From assembly GCA_007115705.1 (NCBI GenBank), contig QXEO01000234.1, positions 3,387,663 to 3,451,662 on the forward strand: a DNA stretch of 64,000 nt, read 5' to 3'. The position numbers and the translations under genes are program-made. Positions 54,802 through 64,000 of the stretch are shown here, piece after piece. The notes under the pieces are model-generated. The model worked only from the letters and a program-made list of their open reading frames with translations, did not search any database and had not been told where the DNA came from. The first letter of the stretch is position 1; every line of letters begins with the position of its first letter. The DNA is from Dactylis glomerata (Eukaryota; Streptophyta; Magnoliopsida; Poales; Poaceae).

Positions 54802-57800
54802 CTACTGAAGGAATGCCTCGAAGGCACGAAGGGCGTCAGCACGGACACGATCCACCTCGGCGATCTCGGCTTCGTCATCATCGTCCTTGCCCGTCACTAG
54901 CTGCTTGCTCAGGGCACGTATTTCTGCCAGATCAGTCTTCAGTTGAGCTTTGAGGCCTTCTGCTTCGTCTTGGGAGCGGGCGATGAATGCTTCCTTGTCA
55001 TGAATGAGCTTTTTAGTCGCCCGGACCTTCTCTTCGAGATCTTCCAATTCCTTTTTTAAGGATGCAAGCTCGGCGGTGCTGACAGAGGTGTCAGTTTTGG
55101 CATCCAGAGACGCCTTTTTCTCATTGAGCCGCTGACATTTGGCTGCAATATCGGCCTTCAGTGGGAGTTGGGCGTGGCGTAGATTGATCCTCTCACGAGC
55201 CAACTTCACCCTTGACCCGTAGAAAGATAGAGTCACAACTGGCCAAAGCTTCACCTGCAATGCTACCGGGAGTTGGTCCTTGATTTCGTCAAGAACACTC
55301 TTCACCTCTTCAGAACCCTCGACCAACTTCTCGATTGGGGAGGACAGTAAGGCTTTGAGACGCTGGAATTGAGGTAGAACAGCGCTTGCTCGTGGTTCAT
55401 CGTTTGCGGCAGAGGGAACTGGTTCGATGGATTCAGGGTCGAACGTCAGCAAACCTGAGATATCACAACCCTGGCAGGCAGAAGTGGCGTCAGTATGCGT
55501 CAAACAGGGAAGGATGAGTCGAAAGAAGCGAACATACCTCTCCTGAGATCAGGGGGATAGCCGACGGCGAGACAATCGGCTCGTGTGTTGTTGCTGAGGG
55601 TTTGGCCAGATTGGCAACCGTTTCACCTACACCTTCAGGGATTACTAGATCCAGGCTTGCGGAAGGCATCGGCACTTCCCCGACTTTCCCACTAGAAGTG
55701 TCATTCGTCTGCATGAAAGGTGCTTAGCCGATGTGAATAGCAATGAATCGGCATAAAAAAGGAGTGGTAAGAGTATGGAGGATAATTACTGTCGAAGCCT
55801 CCTGGCTCGATGAAGAAGTTTGCAGTCCCTTGCGAGCCCTCTTGGGGCTCACAGCTTGCCCCGCCTCGACTGTTGCTCGGGGGGCAACAGGTTCAGGAAC
55901 AGGCCTTTTCCTGGAAGCCGATGGTGGCACATCTGGCTGGCTTGGTGTGGTGGTTCTCTCAGAGTCTGCTGAGCTCGAATCTCCTCGATTGGATTGTGTT
56001 TCCTCGCTGGAGGTGTCTTCAATGGAGACCTGTAAGAAAGGGAGAGTTGGTAAGCACAAGCATGTTTACAAAGATAAATGAGATCAACCAAAGCATGAAT
56101 CAGCGTACGTGCGAACTCTCTGGAGAAGGGCTCCGGCGCCTCAAAGTTTTCTTGGCCACTACCTTCCTCACCGCCGTTCTTGTTTTAGTTGGAACTCGGG
56201 AGGCAGCTGACCCAGAAGTTGCTTGGCTCTTGGAAGCCGATTTTGGTGATATCGGCTGGTTCTGCATCACGACCTGTTTCAAAGGTGGCGAGTTTTTGCA
56301 GAAAAGGACCACAGGAGCTGGTGGGAGGAATTCGAAGGGGGAGCCATCCTCGTTGGTAGGTTCTGGACCATCTTGTTGCTGCAAGGAGACAGAGCAGGTT
56401 ATTAAAAGAATCGTCGTGAGTTGCATCAAGAAAATTTACAAGTAGTAGTACCTGTTCTACGGGAATGTCATATTCAGCATCGAGCTGTTCCAGCAACGGT
56501 CCCAGAGCTCTCCTGAAGGCATGAGTCTTCCACATTGACCACCAGTTCTCAAAGCCATCGGTTGATGAAGCGAAAATGAGGTTGTTAGGAATTGGGATGG
56601 TCAGAGCATCGAAGAAAGAATAACACCTCTGACTGGTGAGAGGATCGGGCAGGTCAGCTCTGCTCTCTGTGAGATGGTGGAGAAAGAAATGAGGAGGTAC
56701 TTGCCCAAGGCCAAATTGCCGAGCTGCTACGACCGGCTGGTAGAACTCGTATCCAGGCTTGATTATTCTGTTGGATGTGCTCATGCCAACTGGGAGGAAG
56801 CAGGGACGGATCACAGTGGAAAATAACTGCCGAGTGCTAGTATCATCGGCAAAGCTGTCTAGCCTGAAGGAGATTGGATTTTCAAAATTTTCCGATTCCT
56901 CCGTGTAAGGAAAGAAGATAGGATTGTCCAGGCCTTGGAAGAAAATGCTGAACCATTTGGATGCTTCCTGAGGGATCAGTTTACTACCTGGTAGGCTATA
57001 CAGAGCTTGGCCATAGCTGGTGCATCGGATCTGCTTCCCTTTGGCATCTGGAAAGGTGCAACTTGCCAAAAGGGGGAAGTTTGGGATATGGTTTTGAAAA
57101 TACAGCTGAGCCCATAGCTGGATAAACTACCAAGGACCTCCTGTTTTGACTGCTATGTGGGAGGATAGTTTGACAGACATCAACTGGAGATATCGATAGA
57201 CTTCTCCAAGGAACAGTTTGCCGATGCCAAGTTGAGTGCCTCTGGCAAGTTCATAGGCCAAGGAGAGATAATTCTTGGTTGGGGCAAGGGAAGGGCCACA
57301 GAATATGAAATGCTCCAGCCAGAAATTGAGGAAGGCCGTGTGTTCTTTCTCTGTGACAGGGCCCTTAGTTTTCATGTGGCTTCGAAGATAAGCACCCCAG
57401 TTCGTGCAATCTGTTTTGGAAGAAAGCTTGAAGGGGACTTTTGGCAGCATAAAAGCAGAGGGGCTGGGTGATGTGACGTCTAGACCAGTAATCATCACCA
57501 CGTCTAACAGAGTTGGTGTCATGGGGCCATGGCCGAACATGAAGCAGTTCAGAGCATCAGACCAGAAATAGCCGATGGTTTTTAGAAGATTTTCATGTTT
57601 CTCAAGGGGAGACAATGACAAAGACAAGGCATCGGCTATTCCCGTGGTTTCCCATTGGGATTGGTAAGTTTTGGCTATTCTACTGTACCAAGAAACCCAA
57701 TATTCAGGAGGATTAGGCCAGGCTCGTAAGCAGTCGGCCCAAGAATCCAAATCTAAGTTTTGGCTTACGAAGGGGATTCTGTTTGCCTCGCAAGAGATCA

Positions 57801-58020
57801 GATGGGCAGGACTAGATTCTGTACGGGGGCCAAGGCAGAGAGAATTTGGGAGAGAAGGATGCGGCAGCAGAATGTCTGAAACCTAAAATTTCAATGATGG
57901 GATAAAGCATTAATTCAGGTGTTTGCTATTAATTCTAGCACCGTGCTCGGATTGCAAGGAACAGTTAAGGATTACCTTCAGACCGGAGACCGCTGTGTTG
58001 GCGCTGGACGATTCCGCCAT
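54802..58020 (-). pseudogene. Antisense plant-mobile-domain (PMD-like) gene, six exons, 941 codons, one nonsense codon
   Basis: Exons (minus): 57976-58020, 56452-57882, 56109-56378, 55790-56029, 55538-55708, 54802-55470. All five introns (93, 72, 79, 81, 67 nt) are GT-AG and phase 0, and every exon is a multiple of three. Exon 1 encodes MAESSSANTAVSGLK. Exon 2 carries a region with LLDVVMITGLDV, the hallmark of the aminotransferase-like plant mobile domain; an in-frame TAG (57127-57129) replaces a probable tryptophan codon after KTGGPW. Exons 3-5 are Ser/Pro-rich and basic with NLS-like SRKRP and SPKRARK. Exon 6 holds a ~90-residue coiled coil (LASLKKELEDLEEKVRAT). It probably encodes a nuclear protein of captured host origin carried by the element. 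The role in transposition is unknown. Confidence 0.8.
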
Positions 58021-58443
58021 CTAATTTGCCGGCGGAGATGGATATATGAGGTGGGGAATCTAGGGTTCGTGTCGCCGTGAGCCCGATTTGTTCAATGAGG
58101 CAATTGGAGATCTGAGTTAGCCTTTTTGAAGATGGTTGCAGGTTACCGTTGAAATTGGAAAGTGACCGCTCAGACTTGTCTAAATAAGCGACCGAGTTTG
58201 ACCTTACCAACGTTTGTGGGAAAAGCCGATGTGTTGCCATCGGCTCTTTGGGCTTTGACTTGGTTGACCATGTCAGCGTGGTATGGTGAAAGCCGATTCG
58301 TTACTATCGGCTTTTTGGAACGTTGACCTATTTGACTATCGGCAAAATCAAATTGGGAAAAGCAATCTTTGTTGATTCCAAAGACGGTTGTTTACAATGA
58401 AGCCGATTGCTTACAAAATGGAAATCTACTACTAGTTCCTAAT
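58021..58443 (-). promoter_or_regulatory. Probable promoter and 5' UTR of the antisense PMD gene, with two hairpins
   Basis: Non-coding between the two antisense genes. A TATTTA motif on the minus strand (58182-58187) is a possible TATA box ~165 bp before the ATG. Just upstream of it lie two hairpins, AGCCGATG/CATCGGCT (58224-58231, 58238-58245) and AAAGCCGAT/ATCGGCTTT (58289-58297, 58306-58314). A 91-codon frame at 57965-58240 overlaps but is explained by the UTR plus exon 1 in another frame. Confidence 0.45.
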
Positions 58444-58944
58444 CTAGAAGGCGGCGTCGTCGTCGTCGCCGTTGCCGTTGCCGCCGCCGTCTTCGCTGTC
58501 ATCGGCGCTGCTGCCGGCGAAGTCCTCGCTGCTGCTGCTGAAGTTGCCAGCGGGGGCCTCCTCGTCCTCGTCATCGTCGCCGGTATCCTCGCTGGACCCG
58601 GCGCGGAAGCGCTTCACCGACGGGTATTCGTCGGAGGAGGTGTCCTCCTCTGCTTCTTCCTCCTCGTCGGAAGAGCCGATGTCCTCGCCCCAGGACACGG
58701 CGTCGTCGGCGCTCTCCGCCTCCAGTTCCCCGTCGATGAGGAACTGGAGGTCCTCCTCGCCGTCGGTCAGGGACTCGTCGTCCTCTGACTGGGCGGCGAA
58801 GTCCCAGTCCCTCTCGTCCCACCATTGTGGGGCGAGAGCTTCGTACGCCGCCATTGGCGGGTGCTCCGGCGTCGGCTCCCTGTTGACGGAGTCGGAGGAT
58901 TGGAAGGAAAGGCCGGATGTGTTGGAGGAAGAAGAGGAGGCCAT
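58444..58944 (-). CDS. Antisense acidic Ser/Asp/Glu-rich protein, 166 aa
   Basis: The open frame starts MASSSSSNTSGLSFQSSDSV and ends GNGDDDDAAF. The composition is dominated by S, D, E and G with runs such as DEEEEAEED and DDDEDEEAP, so it is probably disordered. An upstream in-frame Met at 58992 exists, but the TATA-like TTTATTTAAA at 59007-59016 (minus) would put the transcript start near 58980, so I prefer Met at 58944. A short basic patch (SVKRFRAG) is the only non-acidic feature. No domain recognised; such proteins can act as histone or nucleic-acid mimics, but that is speculation. The frame is intact while gag-protease, pol and the PMD gene each have lesions. Confidence 0.6.
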   Translation of the reverse strand: MASSSSSNTSGLSFQSSDSVNREPTPEHPPMAAYEALAPQWWDERDWDFAAQSEDDESLTDGEEDLQFLIDGELEAESADDAVSWGEDIGSSDEEEEAEEDTSSDEYPSVKRFRAGSSEDTGDDDEDEEAPAGNFSSSSEDFAGSSADDSEDGGGNGNGDDDDAAF

Positions 58945-59006
58945 GGCGGAGGAAGAGGGTTTTTTGGCTATTGGAGAAGAATGAGGATGCAACTTGTTCG
59001 GATGGA

Positions 59007-59016
59007 TTTAAATAAA
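59007..59016 (-). promoter_or_regulatory. TATA box of the antisense acidic-protein gene
   Basis: TTTATTTAAA on the minus strand, 63 bp before the preferred start codon, in otherwise GC-average DNA just inside the 3' LTR. Confidence 0.55.
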
Positions 59017-59208
59017 GGGAATAGTGGAAGATGGTTCAATGCCATAGCGGTTTTCGAGAATGTGGTGCCAGAGTTGTCAAATCGTGTACTGCGGAGAAGT
59101 TGAGAAGGCAACGCATCATGATGAGGAGGCGATGTGACGGTTCTGCTCTGCAACGCGTGACCCGATGAAGAAAAAAAAAACAGAGTGGTTTTGGAATTAT
59201 TATTGCCA

Positions 59209-59224
59209 AAACCAGGGGGGCATG
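59209..59224 (+). other. E8 polypurine tract
   Basis: AAACCAGGGGGGCATG immediately precedes the LTR start TGTTATCGCC. Confidence 0.8.
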
Positions 59225-60358
59225 TGTTATCGCCACATTTTGGCCAAATGAGGAGAAGGGCCGTAATCAAGATGGGCTTGGTGGCTGGATCGGCCTTGCG
59301 CGTGGATTTGGGCTAAATTGCCCGTGTATCTGTATATTATGATAGATTACGTTTCGGTTTAAACAAGAGATAGAGTTGTTAGGTTTATTCCAAAGATAGA
59401 AAGTCTCCGGACTATAAATATGTACCTAGGGTTATTGAGAAAGGAGGACGATCACGTTCACAACAAACACAATCTCGGCGCATCGCCACCCCTTGTTTCG
59501 AGGGTTTCTTTCAGGTAAGCGTCGTGCTGCCTAGATCGCATCTCGCGATCTAGGCAGCATCTGCTTATGCGTTATTTGGTGTTGCTCGTACTGAAGCCTT
59601 GTTGATGGCAAGTAATACTGTTATCATAGATCTGTTTGGGCTAGCATCGGTGCTTTTGGTTATGTTTGCTTAGTCATGCTGCCCCTAGAGATCTCGCTGC
59701 CTTTGCACCTATTTTGGGTGTAAGGGCAGCATCTTGCTTGATCTTTATTCAGTCGATTCAATCTGTCATAGTTGTTCCTTGTTCTCCAAGGATTAGTTTG
59801 ATATCCGCATTGTTAGGCCTCACAAACAGGGTTGAACGATCCAGTAGTGCGTAAGGATATGGTTTGCCAATTCGAGAGGAGTTGTTCCGGGAATTGACTC
59901 TACGTTGGTTTTTTGGCCTCCTCTAGGGTTAGTTTTCTGTTATCTTTCGTATCTACCAGGCTCAATTACGTGTGGGATGTTCCAATTATGTGGTGAAAGC
60001 GTTAAACTGTCGTAGATCGATTTGACTTGTATTGATAAAGCAAAACCCCATGTTATCGTAGATCCAATGCAGATCCATGGGACAATCGGCTACATGAGCC
60101 GATTCACAGGGAAACCTGAGAGCCGATCGAGGCTCGTATTTAATGTTTACGTGTCTGCCATGCAGGAAACTAATCGAAGCAATCCATCACCTTCCTGATC
60201 AGGTATAGGTCAGGTGGCACACCCTTGCATCAGCCAGGACGTGTGCCGGAGTTTTGCGGGCCGTTGCCCGAGGGACCAGGGCCCACCAGCAGTTCTGGGA
60301 GCCTCCCGGCTCTTCGTGTTGCTCGTCGCTACTCGCCGGTGGGTTTTGACAGGCAACA
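59225..60358 (+). repeat. E8 second LTR, 1134 bp
   Basis: About 99% identical to 47845-48977, with the same TATA box, predicted intron and hairpins. It is followed not by a target duplication but by a second copy of the internal region. Confidence 0.93.
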
Positions 60359-61029
60359 CATTCTGGCACGCCCAGTGGGACACTCAACAACATCTGCATC
60401 AACATCTGACGCTGCGATGAGGGACAGACCAATCACGTACGACGATCTGCCTGATGAGCACAAGAAGAGGTATGATGATATCAAAGCTCTCTTCGAAGCC
60501 GATCTCATCGGCTCTTTTGAGAGGACCCGTAAGCATGGCATCAGGTGGAAAGGGTTCTCACCCGAAGGCGCTCTCGATGAGGTGGATCTGTCTGTTCCTT
60601 CAGAGGATCGCACTAGAGCTCTGTGACAAGAAGTCAATTACATGGTGGGTCATTCTCTTCACCGCCATTCTGAGAGCTTGGTGAACGCTTTCGAGCGCGT
60701 CGCGGTTCGCGTGGTTCAGGAGATCATGAAACATCAGTACTCTCCGTCGGGGCCTACCCTAGGGACTCACCAGGGAGAAAGACCGCTCCAGACCAGGCCA
60801 CAGCTACCATTCACGCTTGCAGCTCCGGAGCCACCGGGGTCACCGGCGTACGTCGTCTACAAGATTGGAGGTGATCCTGGCGATTACCAATTCCTGTTTG
60901 AACCACCTAGAGAAATCCCACATGGATATGTGTGCACATACGTGCCGGACTGCAACAGCCTGACGCGCACGAACCAGATTGCAACCGCAGGGATTTCTGG
61001 GGCAGGTGTTTCTGGAGTAGGGATTTCGG
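60359..61029 (+). pseudogene. E8 second internal copy: primer site and 5' part of gag
   Basis: It matches 48978-49648 with few changes: the start reads MRDRPITYDDLP at 60417, CGA to TGA creates a stop at 60624-60626, and AAT becomes GAT near 60880. It breaks off in the GISGAGVSGVGIS repeat at 61029, where family-A sequence resumes. Confidence 0.9.
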
Positions 61030-63188
61030 CAAAAATCAGGTCACCTTTCAAAACACTATATTTTTATTGCTTCATGCACTATGTGTTTTTCTTGGACTGT
61101 CAGTTGTTTTAGTTTTCTTAGTTAGTTTAGTTTGTTTGTTTGCTGCAATAAATGGTTGGACCCCAACAAATTTTCTTTGGAGGAGATGTACTCGTTTTCA
61201 TTTGCCAAGAACGCTCTAGTTTTCACTCTTATTAAAAATCGAGTGTTCTTCTTTTTCTGCTACTGCTTTTGGTTTTCGTTTTCGCCTTGATTTCCGTTCA
61301 GACCTTGTCATATCTTTTCATCAAGGTGTATTTTTACCTCTGATCTTTATTTGTTTTCATCAAAAGAGGTGTTTATAAAAATTTCAAATGGTGTTGGAAA
61401 AGAGAAAAAGCTTTGTGCAAAATAGTGGTACAAGAAGGAGCTTGTGTAGACTGCGGCTTAGGCTTTTTCATGTCATGCTTGATGTCTTTTTGATAGTATG
61501 CTTAGTGGTTTTGCTGTAGCATGACTTGTCTCAAATAACTGAGATTGCTTAATGAGCCTTTGAAAAAATCATGCGTTGTTTTTATTGTATGGAAGCATTA
61601 TTTTGGTTTTCTCCTTGATGCTTTATTTGGGTTGACTTGGTGCATGCTCACACATGTTAGACTCTTACAAAGTCACCAATAGCCTTCATGATCATTTATT
61701 TTTTGACTTTTGATGCCATCTTATGCTTCTTTTAATGTCGCTTTGCATGATTATGGCCATTATTGCTCTCTTAGTTGGTCGCTCCCAGTCTTTTGCTAGC
61801 CCTCGCCTTGTACTGAGTATGAGCTCTACTCGTGCATCCAACTCCTAAAAGCCAGTTTTCCAAAGTGTCCACCATACATACCTACTAGCAATTTGCTATT
61901 CCAAGTAAATTTGACTTGCTTTTATTTTTTCTTCAAATAAAACTCTTACCAGTGTTATGCGAAATTCGGTCAGTAAAGCTCTCACGAACCGGAAGGCACA
62001 CTTTACTTTTTCCTGTTCTTAAAAATTTGACATTGTGGTCTCTTATGTTGAGTTGTTATGCTTGCAAGTTGTAAGTTGGATTCTAGCCCATCCATGCTGT
62101 CATGGGCAAGCTTTCAACATTGCACTTCTTATTTGAGTTGATATCGTGATCTTTTGTTTATGGATACCCGCGGTGTGAAATGAATTAGGAATCTTGTGGG
62201 GATCATGGAGTTTGTATATGTGTTAGGGAAACGCTGGGCCGCCAATCTAAGCCATGCATAATTCATGGTGGAAATTTGCAGCATACCCATGGTGAACATT
62301 CGACGACGCATCTCACAATAAAAAGCTAAACAAAAGGCAAATAAAAGAGATGTCGAGGTGTTCATTGTCTGCTTGTCCTGTCATTTTGGTGTGGGCTTGT
62401 TCCATGTCATCGGGCACGGAGGTACCCCATTGGCGGTTCTCAATGATATGCATATACTTACAATGACAAGAGCCTTGCTTGGGACTCTAAGTAAAGTAGC
62501 ATGAGGTTTGGGTACTCGTATTCACGGGGCACGAGGTTTTCAACTTATGATTTGTCAAGCATATGCATCATAATTGTTCTCGCATTAACTTTAACCATTC
62601 AAGATGCTTATGATGGGGGCAATGAGAGCTCAAAGCCGGTAAGTACCATAATTTTTGAAGGTTATAAAACTTGCAATCACTGCTTCCCTCTGCGAAGGGC
62701 CTTTCTTTTACTTTTATGTTGAGTCACCACCTTCTTTCTTTATGCACCATTAAGAGAGCATAGTTGTCATTCTTAGTGTGATATGCATTGTCCCAAAGTT
62801 CATTGATTGATTCATATTGTTGGTTTCAGTTGTTCTTAAATTATTTGTATCTAGTCGCCCAATTAAACTTGAAGGTGTCCTATGCATTTATGTTTTGCTC
62901 TCTTTGAAGGACAAGCTGAAAACCATTTGTATGTTTTTTCTTATGATTTGAACACATGTTTGACTTTCATTGTTTCATTTTCATGATCTTTTGTTTGTGT
63001 TTATTTGCATGTTTACAACATGGTTGCTAAGCTCTTATTGTCATGATTATATCTTCATGCCCATGTTTTAAGTTCTTATGATCCCAGCTCACCAATGCTT
63101 ACATATATGATCAAGATTGTGTAGGTGCATGTCACCTCAAAAATTATTCTTTTGTTATCACTTACCTACTCGAGCACGAGCAGGAGTT
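61030..63188 (+). other. E7 3' non-coding module
   Basis: From AAAAATCAGG it follows the reverse complement of E1 3110 downward and ends at the 'cgagcaggagttaa' block before the polypurine tract. No ORF above background. About 750 bp (61920-62675) has no counterpart in E1 and replaces a shorter E1 segment; the conserved 'ccctctgcgaaggg' block follows at 62686-62699. Confidence 0.65.
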
Positions 63189-63203
63189 AAGCTTGGGGAT
63201 GCT
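63189..63203 (+). other. E7 terminal polypurine tract
   Basis: AAGCTTGGGGATGCT, identical to E1, directly before the LTR start. Confidence 0.8.
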
Positions 63204-64000
63204 TGATATGTCTCCAACGTATCTATAATTTTTGATGCTCCATGCTTGTTTTTACACCATTTGCCTATTGTTTCGTTACACTTAGTGGCACTTTTATGCA
63301 TTTTCCGGAACTAACCTATTAACGAGTTGCCACAGTGCCAGTTTCCTTTTTTCTGCTATTTTTGTATTTCAGAAGTGATACACAGGAAATATTCTCAGAA
63401 TTGGACGAAACAAGTTCCTGAAGTCTTATTTTACCCGGAAGCTTCCAGAGATCTGAAGGAGAGTCGGAGGGGGGCCACCAGGGCCCCACACGTAGGGGCG
63501 GCGTGGCCAGGCCCCTGGCCGCGCGGGCCCTGCGTGAGGGCGCCTGGCTCCTCCTCTGACGATGCCCCTTCGCCTATAAAGACCCCCCGATGGAAAAAAC
63601 CTAAGTACCCAATCAGATTTCCAGAACACATCGCGATCCGCCGCCACCGTTGACCCAAAGATCGAGAGGGTCCAGAAGCTCTTCCCGGCACCCTGCCGGA
63701 GAGGGGAATCGCCACCGGAGGTCTTCTTCATCGCCATGCTTGCCTCTGGAGCGATGAGTGAGTAGTCTACCTTGGACTATGGGTCCATAGCAGTAGCTAG
63801 ATGGTTGTCTTCTCCACCATGTGCTTCATGTTTAGATCTCATGAGCTGCCCTACATGATTGAGATCACCGTTATGTAATTCTACATGTTTGGTTTGTTGG
63901 GATCCGATGAATATTGGTGTTTATGATTAAGTTGCTGTACTGAATTATATCTTTTGTTATCTCTATGTTGTTTATGATCTTGCATGCTCTCCGTTGTTAG
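63204..64000 (+). repeat. E7 3' LTR, first 797 bp, cut by window end
   Basis: TGATATGTCTCC start, collinear with 46867-47670. TATA box in 'cgcctataaagacc' near 63575. A ~100-codon frame on either strand here recurs in the other family-A LTRs and is not a gene. Confidence 0.92.

Larger units (their letters stand above)
47845..61029 (+). mobile_element. E8: Tat-like gypsy element, LTR-internal-LTR-partial internal, with antisense genes
   Basis: LTR 47845-48977, primer site 48983-49000, gag-protease, deleted pol, antisense genes 54802-58944, polypurine tract, second LTR 59225-60358, then a second start of the internal region (primer site and gag to 61029). The polymerase order RT then integrase, the antisense ORFs after integrase and the long 3' region fit the Tat lineage of Ty3/gypsy. 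The two LTRs differ at about nine places in 1133 bp. The second internal copy ends at a junction with E7 sharing only TCGG. Confidence 0.9.
46867..64000 (+). mobile_element. E7: family-A element (plus), interrupted by E8 and internally deleted
   Basis: The 5' LTR begins at 46867 (TGATATGTCTCC), preceded by GATAT as candidate target duplication, and is broken by E8 after 978 bp. The 3' part of E7 resumes at 61026-61029, already inside the 3' module, so the rest of the 5' LTR, the primer site, the ORF and both internal polypurine copies are gone. The 3' LTR starts at 63204 and runs off the window. Confidence 0.87.

Noticed and set aside
55743..56445. Plus-strand frames of 112 and 211 aa
   Set aside because: Complementary shadows of the antisense mobile-domain exons, which have domain, composition and splice support.
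58571..58825. Minus-strand Arg/Gly-rich frame of 84 aa
   Set aside because: Alternative frame of the acidic-protein gene produced by GC-rich codons.
58369..58984. Plus-strand frames of 139 and 170 aa rich in Val/Ala or Ser
   Set aside because: Shadows of the acidic-protein gene in GC-rich DNA; no promoter on this strand.

Overview
The window reads as repeat-rich nuclear DNA of a grass, most likely a Triticeae cereal (wheat, Aegilops or barley type). The support is long Ty3/gypsy LTRs of the 'TGATACGTC...' kind, primer-binding sites complementary to the 3' end of tRNA-Asp, and nested insertions with 5-bp target duplications. I see no host single-copy gene, rRNA or tRNA gene. Nearly all of the 64 kb is eight LTR retrotransposons (labelled E1-E8 here), one CACTA DNA transposon and about 2.5 kb of unidentified old sequence.

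Layout. 1-6294: E1 (minus strand), a young family-A element with 1.68-kb LTRs, no gag or pol and one 199-codon ORF. 6295-6726: a family-A LTR fragment on the plus strand. 6727-23285: E3 (minus, family B), truncated, interrupted by a complete E2 (minus, family B, 8076-18454, duplication GTTAC). 23286-36451: E4 (plus, family B), whose ORF2 holds E3 and whose 3' LTR holds E5 (plus, family B, 25724-35192, duplication GTGCA). 36452-40521: unidentified sequence carrying a 1,587-bp CACTA element (37787-39373, duplication CCT). 40522-46866: E6 (plus, family B). 46867-window end: E7 (plus, family A) inserted in E6. 47845-61029: E8 (plus), a Tat-like gypsy element inserted in the 5' LTR of E7. E8 has an LTR-internal-LTR-internal(partial) arrangement that ends at a 4-bp microhomology deletion junction.

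How the parts work together. Family B encodes an Athila-type gag-protease polyprotein and a second protein (ORF2) but has no reverse transcriptase, RNase H or integrase in any of its copies here, so it should depend on an autonomous partner. Family A has lost gag too, but shares LTR architecture, the tRNA-Asp primer site and a conserved 3' non-coding module with family B. E8 carries gag-protease, a pol with the RT-integrase segment deleted, and on the opposite strand two genes: a six-exon plant-mobile-domain gene in which every intron is phase 0, and a small acidic-protein gene with its own TATA box.

Most interesting signals: a ~0.9-kb near-perfect palindrome inside E2; a hairpin plus internal polypurine tract fixed just after ORF2 in all family-B copies; likely introns inside the LTRs of all three families; a splice acceptor placed a few bases before every complete ORF2; recurrent GCCGAT/ATCGGC hairpins through E8; and an 18-bp micro-retroposon with a 15-bp target duplication. 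Family names (Sabrina, WHAM, Fatima and similar) cannot be assigned safely without a repeat-library search.
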